DNA of 6,194 bases from Clostridiales bacterium DTU092 (GTDB lineage Bacteria > Bacillota > Clostridia > Caldicoprobacterales > Caldicoprobacteraceae). Shown here piece after piece: positions 1-4,981 of this stretch. Within the stretch, counting starts at the first letter, position 1; each line of letters opens with the position of its first letter. The translations under genes were made by a program, and so were the position numbers. The stretch lies in assembly GCA_001513505.1 (NCBI GenBank), contig LFTM01000323.1:1-6194 (forward strand), in the 5' to 3' direction. Under the pieces are notes generated by a model. The model was not told the DNA's origin, did not search any database, and worked only from the letters and a program-made list of their open reading frames with translations.

Positions 1-36
1 TGACTGAAAGAACGAAGGAACAGGATCGGCAGAAAT

Positions 37-74
37 ACACTATTTTAATATTATACTGTAAATGGTGTTTTTTT
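37..74 (+). terminator. Possible weak Rho-independent terminator of an upstream gene
   Basis: Positions 37-45 (ACACTATTT) can pair with 60-68 (AAATGGTGT) to give a 9-bp stem with one G-U pair and a 14-nt loop, followed directly by a run of T (68-74) and a second T7 at 82-88. The stem has only two G-C pairs, so it would be weak. Stop codons at 1-3 and 5-7 in two frames would suit the end of a gene lying just outside the window, but no upstream coding sequence can be recognised. Confidence 0.3.
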
Positions 75-154
75 CATAGACTTTTTTTCATGCATCTGTG
101 TTTTTTATGCTGCTTTTCCTAATTAGTAAGAATATGCTTTGAAATAAGTATCGG

Positions 155-180
155 AACTGAACCTGCTTTCCTGTTCAGTT
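155..180. repeat. Perfect 8-bp inverted repeat upstream of the nitroreductase gene
   Basis: AACTGAAC (155-162) and GTTCAGTT (173-180) are perfect inverted copies separated by 10 nt. No T-run follows on either strand, so it does not look like a terminator. The centre-to-centre distance of 18 bp and the position about 65 bp before the gene would suit a dimeric repressor operator or a leader hairpin. No regulator family is recognised from the half-site. Confidence 0.4.
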
Positions 181-228
181 AATAGACATCTCCGAAAGTA
201 ATAATATCAGTTATTGAAATATTAAAGT

Positions 229-234
229 AAGGAG
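229..234 (+). promoter_or_regulatory. Shine-Dalgarno AAGGAG that decides the nitroreductase start
   Basis: AAGGAG lies here. The in-frame GTG at 234 overlaps it and cannot be the start. The ATG at 246 is 11 nt downstream, slightly long but acceptable. The TTG at 240 is 5 nt downstream and is the only serious alternative. Confidence 0.65.
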
Positions 235-245
235 TGTTGTTGAAT

Positions 246-836
246 ATGGATAGGTTTCAAAAAGAAATAACTGTATCCAAGGCTATTTTAGAGAGACGCA
301 GTATAAGAAGATTTAAGCCTGACAGGTTAACAAAAGAGCAGATTACATATCTGTTAAACTTAGCCTGTGCCGCCCCTTCAGCCAAGAACAGCCAGCCCTG
401 GAGGTTTGTTGTAGTGATGGACGAACAGGAACGGGAGAGGATATGTGATGCAATGGAGCAGGGTTTAAAGCGGTTTGATGGCAGGGTAGGCAGTGCATGG
501 CACAGCCTTTCTATCATGAGACAGGCTCCGGTCAACATTTTTATATTCGCTTCGGGCATAAGGGATATCCGGCTGGAGAGAACAATATTGGATACCGTAA
601 ATGACATGGCGTGTGCCCAATCCATCGGTGCCTGTATTGAAAACATGCTGTTGGCAGCCACTGGGATTGGACTGGGTTCCCTGTGGATCTGTGATATATT
701 CTATGCATATGAAGAGCTGATGCAATACTTCGGTAAGGATGAAACTTTAGTTGCCGCTGTTTCGCTGGGGATCCCTGATGAAGCGCCCGGAATGAGGCCG
801 AGAAAACCTTTAGAGGAAATTGTAGAGTGGAGATAA
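246..836 (+). CDS. Nitroreductase-family FMN-dependent oxidoreductase
   Basis: A protein of 196 residues from ATG 246, the usual size for a single-domain nitroreductase-fold flavoprotein. These are cytoplasmic homodimers that bind FMN and pass electrons from NAD(P)H to nitro compounds, quinones or other acceptors; the physiological substrate is usually unknown. Family marks are the N-terminal ERRSIRRF (16-23), whose arginines and serine contact the FMN phosphate, the PSAKNSQPWRF segment (44-54), the GIGLGSLWIC segment (140-149) and a C-terminal arginine/lysine-rich stretch (PRKPLEEIVEWR, 185-196). There is no signal peptide, membrane segment or ferredoxin domain. An in-frame extension to GTG 234 is possible but would start inside the ribosome binding site. 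No clear terminator follows, but the next gene is 290 bp away behind its own promoter, so this is probably a separate transcription unit with no evident link to the sugar-acid operon. Confidence 0.9.
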   Translation: MDRFQKEITVSKAILERRSIRRFKPDRLTKEQITYLLNLACAAPSAKNSQPWRFVVVMDEQERERICDAMEQGLKRFDGRVGSAWHSLSIMRQAPVNIFIFASGIRDIRLERTILDTVNDMACAQSIGACIENMLLAATGIGLGSLWICDIFYAYEELMQYFGKDETLVAAVSLGIPDEAPGMRPRKPLEEIVEWR

Positions 837-859
837 ACGAATTAAGTAATACCTGTATA

Positions 860-888
860 TTGACGACAACATTTACGTATGCTACACT
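860..888 (+). promoter_or_regulatory. Predicted sigma-A promoter with extended -10 for the gnd operon
   Basis: The -35 box TTGACG (860-865, 5 of 6 matches to consensus) is followed by a 17-bp spacer and the -10 box TACACT (883-888, 4 of 6). TGC directly before the -10 (880-882) makes an extended -10 motif. Transcription would begin at about 895, inside the operator at 891-906. This is the best promoter candidate in the gap and points towards gnd, leaving a leader of about 230 nt. Confidence 0.7.
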
Positions 889-890
889 GA

Positions 891-906
891 ATGTAAACGC
901 TTACAT
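891..906. promoter_or_regulatory. CcpA cre site / LacI-family operator over the predicted transcription start
   Basis: ATGTAAACGCTTACAT matches the Bacillus cre consensus WTGNNARCGNWWWCAW at every position. It is made of inverted half-sites ATGTAA/TTACAT around ACGC, extending to AATGTAA/TTACATT at 890-907. It begins 2 bp after the -10 box, so a bound protein would block RNA polymerase: a classic repressing position. CcpA is the obvious candidate, giving glucose repression of a sugar-acid operon. A dedicated LacI-family regulator of gluconate or uronate genes could use nearly the same sequence, and none is encoded in the window. Confidence 0.82.
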
Positions 907-1026
907 TTCATATTTTATGCAACTTGTGCGCTTTTATGTTTTTTAGAAGGGATGCAGAGGATATATTCTTTAAGATTGGTTGATCTTCATAATTTCACAA
1001 GGACTCCGCTTTTTGAAAGACCGAAA

Positions 1027-1038
1027 AATGTAAACATT
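1027..1038. repeat. Small palindrome AATGTAAACATT in the gnd leader
   Basis: AATGT and ACATT are inverted copies around AA. The first nine bases are the same as the left side of the cre site at 890-898, but the central CG and the right half-site are absent, so it is not a cre match. It lies about 130 bp downstream of the promoter and could be an auxiliary or degenerate operator, or chance. Confidence 0.3.
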
Positions 1039-1069
1039 AAGGTAACGGAGAGGGATTACAGAATATTTA

Positions 1070-1123
1070 ATGGAAAAACTGAATAATAGGTTAAAGAAAC
1101 CGGATAAGGAAAGGAGCTGTTAA
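1070..1123 (+). CDS. Possible 17-codon leader ORF upstream of gnd (speculative)
   Basis: ATG at 1070 opens a 17-residue frame (MEKLNNRLKKPDKERSC) ending in TAA at 1121-1123, only 3 nt before the gnd ATG. The gnd Shine-Dalgarno AAGGAG (1111-1116) lies inside its last codons. That arrangement would allow translational coupling. Against it, the purine-rich GGAGAGGGA (1047-1055) is too far from ATG 1070 for an ordinary ribosome binding site, and a frame this short arises easily by chance. The peptide is basic with no stalling motif that I recognise. Confidence 0.17.
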   Translation: MEKLNNRLKKPDKERSC

Positions 1124-1126
1124 ATT

Positions 1127-2542
1127 ATGAAATTATCCGATATCGGGCTTATAGGACTGGCGGTTATGGGTCAGAACCTGGTACTTAACATGGAAAGCAA
1201 GGGATACTCTGTTTCTGTGTATAACCGGACGGCTGAGAGAACCAGGGAATTTATATCCGGTGCTGCAAAGGGAAAGGAAAGAATTGTAGCCACATATACT
1301 TTAGAGGACTTTGTTTCATCCCTGGCCAGACCCAGGAAAATTATGATTATGGTAAAGGCAGGCCGGCCGGTAGACGGTGTAATCGATCAACTGATCCCCC
1401 TTCTTGACGAAGGCGACATAGTGATGGACGGTGGAAACTCCTATTTTAAGGACACAATAAGAAGAGCCCGGGAGCTTTGCCAAAAGGGTATACACTTTAT
1501 GGGGGTTGGAGTGTCAGGCGGTGAAGAAGGAGCACTTAAAGGCCCCAGTATAATGCCGGGGGGCAGTAAAGACGCCTGGGAACAGGTAGGAAAGATCCTT
1601 AAAGATATATCAGCAAAAGTTGATGGGGTCCCCTGCTGTGATTATATAGGAACTGACGGTGCCGGGCATTATGTGAAGATGGTGCATAACGGCATTGAAT
1701 ACGGGGATATGCAGCTCATTAGCGAGGCATATTTTCTGATGAAAGAACTGTTAGGCTTTTCAGCGGCAGATATGCAGGCAGTATTCCAGGAGTGGAACAA
1801 AGGACAGCTGAATTCATATTTAATCGAGATAACAGCAGATATACTTGGAAGAATTGATGACGAAACCGGACAGCCGCTGGTGGATGTAATACTGGATCGG
1901 GCAGGTCAGAAGGGTACGGGGAAATGGACTTCTCAGGAAGGACTTGAACTGGGTGCTGCTATCCCAACCATTGCCGAGGCAGTTTTTGCCCGTTTCATGT
2001 CAGCCATTAAGGAACAGCGTGTATCGGCATCCAAAATGCTCAAAGGACCTGAAGTTGAGTTCACTGCAGATAAGGATACGCTTGTGGAGGATATTGGTAA
2101 AGCTCTGTATGCCTCCAAGATATGTTCATATGCCCAGGGATTTGATCTTCTTACACAGGCTTCACAGGAATATAACTGGAATCTCAGCCTGGGGGATATC
2201 GCCCTGCTGTGGCGTGGAGGCTGCATCATACGTGCCCAGTTTTTAGACCGGATAAAGGAAGCTTACGACAGGAATCCCGATCTTGCAAATTTACTTCTTG
2301 ACCCATATTTCAGGGAGATTATACATGAGTCCCAGGACAGCTGGAGACGGGTGGTAAGCCTGGCGGTTCAGTACGGTATTCCGGTTCCCTGCTTCAGTTC
2401 TGCTTTAGCCTATTATGATTCCTACCGCAGGGAGAAGCTGCCGGCCAACCTTATTCAGGCACAGCGGGACTACTTCGGTGCTCATACTTACGAAAGGATC
2501 GATAAAGAAGGAACCTTTCACACAGAGTGGATTAAAAACTGA
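1127..2542 (+). CDS. gnd: 6-phosphogluconate dehydrogenase, decarboxylating (NADP-type)
   Basis: A 471-residue protein, full length for the long homodimeric 6-phosphogluconate dehydrogenase. It oxidatively decarboxylates 6-phospho-D-gluconate to ribulose-5-phosphate, CO2 and NAD(P)H in the cytoplasm. The N-terminal Rossmann domain has the glycine motif GLIGLAVMG (7-15) and NRT (33-35), whose Asn-Arg-Thr typically binds the 2'-phosphate of NADP, arguing for NADP rather than NAD. SGGEEGALKGPSIMPGG (130-146) forms part of the substrate site. GAGHYVKMVHNGIEYGDMQ (178-196) carries the catalytic lysine K184 and glutamate E191, equivalent to K183 and E190 of the E. coli enzyme, plus H187 and N188. 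The C-terminal all-helical domain keeps GTGKWT (263-268), RGGCIIRA (363-370) and the tail AQRDYFGAHTYER (445-457) that reaches into the partner subunit. Start: AAGGAG at 1111-1116, 10 nt before ATG. It is the first gene of the operon although it probably catalyses the last step, so the operon likely has its own Gnd devoted to sugar-acid use. Confidence 0.97.
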   Translation: MKLSDIGLIGLAVMGQNLVLNMESKGYSVSVYNRTAERTREFISGAAKGKERIVATYTLEDFVSSLARPRKIMIMVKAGRPVDGVIDQLIPLLDEGDIVMDGGNSYFKDTIRRARELCQKGIHFMGVGVSGGEEGALKGPSIMPGGSKDAWEQVGKILKDISAKVDGVPCCDYIGTDGAGHYVKMVHNGIEYGDMQLISEAYFLMKELLGFSAADMQAVFQEWNKGQLNSYLIEITADILGRIDDETGQPLVDVILDRAGQKGTGKWTSQEGLELGAAIPTIAEAVFARFMSAIKEQRVSASKMLKGPEVEFTADKDTLVEDIGKALYASKICSYAQGFDLLTQASQEYNWNLSLGDIALLWRGGCIIRAQFLDRIKEAYDRNPDLANLLLDPYFREIIHESQDSWRRVVSLAVQYGIPVPCFSSALAYYDSYRREKLPANLIQAQRDYFGAHTYERIDKEGTFHTEWIKN

Positions 2543-2566
2543 TCTCCTGTTCATCCATGCAGGTAT

Positions 2567-2592
2567 AAACAAAAACGGGTATTTTGTTTTTT
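2567..2592 (+). repeat. Inverted repeat with T-run between gnd and the dehydrogenase gene
   Basis: AAACAAAA (2567-2574) and TTTTGTTT (2582-2589) form a perfect 8-bp stem around a 7-nt loop (ACGGGTA) and are followed by further T to 2592. The shape is like a terminator, but there is only one G-C pair, so it would be unstable. It may act as a leaky attenuator or an mRNA stability element that lowers expression after gnd. The 89-bp gap contains no convincing second promoter. Confidence 0.3.
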
Positions 2593-2631
2593 GATAAAGT
2601 TATAAATATATGAAAGGGGAGCGAGGGAGAA

Positions 2632-3450
2632 ATGAGTGTAAGTTTTGATTTAACAGGCAAGGTGGCAGTTATAACCGGCGGCGGTGGTATACTGTGCAGC
2701 GAAATGGCAAGACAGCTGGCAGAGAGAGGAGTAAGTGTCGCCGTACTGGATCTGGCTGCTGACAAGGCCGAGGCAGTGGCATCGGAAATCACTGCCAAGG
2801 GTGGCAAAGCCATAGCCGTCCAGACCGATGTACTTGATAAGGACAGCATTATCAGAGCCAAAGATATAGTGCTTAAGGAATTTGGACGGATTGATATCCT
2901 GATCAACGGAGCAGGTGGTAATAAAAAGGAAGCTACCACCAGCGATGAGATGAGCTTTTTTGATATACCTTTGGAAGCCCTTCAGTGGGTTTTCAACTTA
3001 AACTTCATGGGAACGGTTCTTACGACCCAGGTGTTTGGCAAGGTAATGGCCGAACAGAGCAGCGGCAGCATAATCAACATATCATCCATGTCGTCCTTAA
3101 CGCCTCTTACCAGAATTGTGGGGTACAGTGCAGCCAAGGCCGCTATAAATAACTTTACCCAGTGGATTGCGGTGTATATGAACCAGAACTATTCAACCAA
3201 TATCCGTGTTAATGCTATCGCACCCGGTTTTCTTCTTACCCAGCAGAACTACTATTTACTGGTGGATGAAAAAACCGGGCAGGACACCCAGAGAGGAAAA
3301 GATATCAAGGCGAATACACCCATGGGCAGATATGGAAAGCCTGAAGAGCTGATAGGTGCTATCATCTGGCTGGCTTCTGATGCTTCATCCTTTGTAAATG
3401 GAGTGGTGATACCTATAGACGGTGGTTTTTCAGCGTTTTCAGGGGTATAG
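2632..3450 (+). CDS. SDR-family oxidoreductase, D-mannonate oxidoreductase (fructuronate reductase)-like
   Basis: A 272-residue classical short-chain dehydrogenase. Cofactor site: TGGGGILC (15-22), where the usual second and third glycines of TGxxxGxG are I20 and C22; D40 at the end of strand 2, which favours NAD(H); D66-V67; and NGAGG (92-96). The catalytic tetrad is visible as N124, S152, Y165 and K169 (YSAAK). PGF at 198-200 and the C-terminal PIDGGFSAFSGV (261-272) resemble the Firmicute proteins annotated as D-mannonate oxidoreductase (UxuB/YjmF-like) or gluconate 5-dehydrogenase. Expected reaction: reversible NAD(H)-linked conversion of a hexonate and a keto-acid, most likely D-mannonate/D-fructuronate. 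Substrate cannot be settled from sequence. AAAGGGGAG at 2613-2621 sits 10 nt before the ATG. It lies between gnd and a sugar-acid kinase, which supports an aldonate or ketoaldonate substrate. The unlikely alternative is a 3-oxoacyl-ACP reductase, since no fatty-acid genes are nearby. Confidence 0.85.
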   Translation: MSVSFDLTGKVAVITGGGGILCSEMARQLAERGVSVAVLDLAADKAEAVASEITAKGGKAIAVQTDVLDKDSIIRAKDIVLKEFGRIDILINGAGGNKKEATTSDEMSFFDIPLEALQWVFNLNFMGTVLTTQVFGKVMAEQSSGSIINISSMSSLTPLTRIVGYSAAKAAINNFTQWIAVYMNQNYSTNIRVNAIAPGFLLTQQNYYLLVDEKTGQDTQRGKDIKANTPMGRYGKPEELIGAIIWLASDASSFVNGVVIPIDGGFSAFSGV

Positions 3451-3470
3451 ATGATGCGGTGCTTTTTAAG

Positions 3471-3476
3471 TATAAT
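3471..3476 (+). promoter_or_regulatory. Perfect -10 hexamer TATAAT between the dehydrogenase and kinase genes
   Basis: TATAAT matches the sigma-A -10 consensus fully and lies 53 bp before the kinase start. The hexamer 17 bp upstream (TAGATG, 3448-3453) is a poor -35 and there is no TGn extension. It could be a weak internal promoter for the kinase and LarA-like genes, or chance in AT-rich spacer DNA. Confidence 0.25.
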
Positions 3477-3529
3477 GCAGAGCAGCCGTGTTAATTTTCG
3501 TATTTGTACTGTGAAAGGAGGGGGAAGTC

Positions 3530-4978
3530 ATGAATGTTCTTGCCATTGAAGTGAGTACTTCCTCTGCCAAGGCATTGATATTCTCTGTCCGGGAAGGGAT
3601 AAAAGGGGTATGCAGTATTCCGTACTCAAATAATGTCAGCGATGTGGTTACCCAGGATCCTGACGGGATTTACCGGACGCTTATTGAATGTGCCAGAAAC
3701 CTTATCGAGCGGGTAGACTGTCCTATTGACGGGATTGGTCTGGGGAGCACGTGGCACAGTCTTCTGTTTCTGGACCGGCATCGCAAACCTGCGGGAAGGA
3801 TTAAAACCTGGGCCAACACTGAAGCTGCTCCGACAGCCTACCGGTATCGCAGGGATGAGGAACTGAAACTGTGGTTTTACCGGAAGACGGGATGTATGGT
3901 ACACAGTATATATCCGGTTTGGAAATACATCCATGCCAAGCAGCAGGGATACCGGGAGCTGGATTCTGAGGGTTATTTGTCTTCACAGGCCGAATATGTC
4001 TTTGAAAAACTCACGGGAGAAGTAGCTGTCTCGACAAGCATTGCTTCGGGTACAGGTTTTATGAATATACATACTCTGGAATGGGATCAGGAGATACTGG
4101 ATTTTGCGGGAGTAAAAAAATCCCAGCTTGCTCCTATTTTTGATCTGGAGTATACCGCTCCGCTGAATGATGAGGCTGCCAAAGAGCTGGGGCTTAAACC
4201 TGGAACGCCGGTAGTGCTTCCCGGTCCCGACGGTGCCTTGAATCAGGTAGGCGCCGGTGCCATGGAAGAAGGGATAATGACCATGTCGGTAGGCACAAGC
4301 GGAGCGATCAGGATTGCAAGCGGAGAGCCAGTTTTACCCCGGCAGCCTTCCACCTGGTGCTATTATGCAGCTGAGGGAAAAAGGCTGGCAGGTGCTGCCA
4401 TTTCAGGAGCCGGCAACTGCGTTGAGTGGTTTGCTAAAAAGGCAAATCTGGGCAAAGTGGATTACCGGACGCTGGATGATCTTGCTGCCAGAACTGACAG
4501 GGAGGATGCTCCGGTGTTTCTGCCATTTTTATACGGTGAACGCTGTCCCGGATGGGATGACGGCAGGACCGGTGGATTTTTTGATGTGAAGGGACATCAT
4601 GGGGCAGGGGATCTTCATTATGCCGTACTGGAGGGAATACTGTTCAATCTCTATCAGTGCTATATTGCTCTGACAGAGGTAGGAGGCACACCCAGAGAGA
4701 TTCGTATATCCGGAGGGATAGAGAATTCGCCGTTGTGGCTTCATATGGCAGCTGACATCTTTCAACGGGAAATATATACATCGAATATTGAACATGCTTC
4801 TACAATGGGAGCAGCGGTGGCAGCTTTAAAGGCTGTGGGTGCTATAGAGGATTTGAATGCATTTCAGCCAGAACCAGGTGAGAAAATCATTCCTGATGAG
4901 AAAATGGGGCAAAAATATAAAATCAGATTTGAGATATATATGGACTGGTACAGGAAAACCGCCAATGGAGGTGAATAG
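3530..4978 (+). CDS. FGGY-family carbohydrate kinase, probable gluconokinase-type
   Basis: A 482-residue protein with the two actin-like domains of FGGY kinases, normal length. It would phosphorylate a sugar or sugar acid with ATP in the cytoplasm. The N-terminal phosphate-1 region is IEVSTSSAKALIF (6-18), with E7 and S9 where most members have Asp and Gly. Substrate-contact segments of the N domain are STWHSLLFLD (73-82) and TWANTEA (93-99). The catalytic base is D234 in GPDGALNQVGAGA (232-244). The phosphate-2 motif is MSVGTSGAIR (252-261), and the adenosine motif is RISGGIENSPLW (392-403). Gluconate is the likeliest substrate because gnd in the same operon uses 6-phosphogluconate; xylulose or another aldonate is possible. 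Start: AAAGGAGG (3514-3521), 8 nt before ATG. The gap to the preceding gene is 79 bp, and the next gene starts 3 bp after the TAG. All catalytic residues except the E7/S9 variation are in place, so it should be active. Confidence 0.88.
   Translation: MNVLAIEVSTSSAKALIFSVREGIKGVCSIPYSNNVSDVVTQDPDGIYRTLIECARNLIERVDCPIDGIGLGSTWHSLLFLDRHRKPAGRIKTWANTEAAPTAYRYRRDEELKLWFYRKTGCMVHSIYPVWKYIHAKQQGYRELDSEGYLSSQAEYVFEKLTGEVAVSTSIASGTGFMNIHTLEWDQEILDFAGVKKSQLAPIFDLEYTAPLNDEAAKELGLKPGTPVVLPGPDGALNQVGAGAMEEGIMTMSVGTSGAIRIASGEPVLPRQPSTWCYYAAEGKRLAGAAISGAGNCVEWFAKKANLGKVDYRTLDDLAARTDREDAPVFLPFLYGERCPGWDDGRTGGFFDVKGHHGAGDLHYAVLEGILFNLYQCYIALTEVGGTPREIRISGGIENSPLWLHMAADIFQREIYTSNIEHASTMGAAVAALKAVGAIEDLNAFQPEPGEKIIPDEKMGQKYKIRFEIYMDWYRKTANGGE
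4967..4973 (+). promoter_or_regulatory. Strong Shine-Dalgarno inside the end of the kinase gene
   Basis: GGAGGTG lies within the last codons of the kinase and 8 nt before the ATG at 4982. With only 3 bp between the kinase TAG and this ATG, ribosomes finishing the kinase can restart at once. This ties production of the two proteins together and supports a shared pathway. Confidence 0.8.
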
Positions 4979-4981
4979 ATT

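Noticed and set aside
61..120. Phased T-tracts suggesting curved DNA or an UP element
   Set aside because: The runs start at 68, 82, 101 and 114, which is not a regular helical spacing, and no promoter follows at the right distance.
3..122. Open frame at the window start that could be the tail of an upstream gene
   Set aside because: The translation turns into Phe/Cys/Leu-rich sequence encoded by T-tracts and runs through the possible terminator, so it looks non-coding.
257..661. Minus-strand open frame of 134 codons opposite the nitroreductase gene
   Set aside because: It is antisense to a clearly recognisable protein, has no ribosome binding site that stands out and its translation resembles no family.
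1027..1038. Second cre site in the gnd leader
   Set aside because: It lacks the central CG and the right half-site of the consensus, so it is listed only as a small palindrome.
911..1126. Riboswitch in the long leader
   Set aside because: Only short stems (for example 972-987) can be drawn and no known aptamer core is recognised.
1944..2246. Second plus-strand frame of 100 codons within gnd
   Set aside because: Out of frame inside the conserved C-terminal domain of gnd with no family resemblance.
1127..2542. 3-hydroxyisobutyrate dehydrogenase or short NAD-type Gnd as the identity of the first operon gene
   Set aside because: The protein has the full 471-residue length, the NRT motif and the C-terminal tail of the long NADP-type 6-phosphogluconate dehydrogenase.
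2532..2939. Minus-strand open frame of 135 codons over the gnd end and the start of the dehydrogenase gene
   Set aside because: The low-complexity Ser/Ala/Leu/Pro-rich translation is what the reverse of an SDR coding region gives; the sense frame has full SDR motifs.
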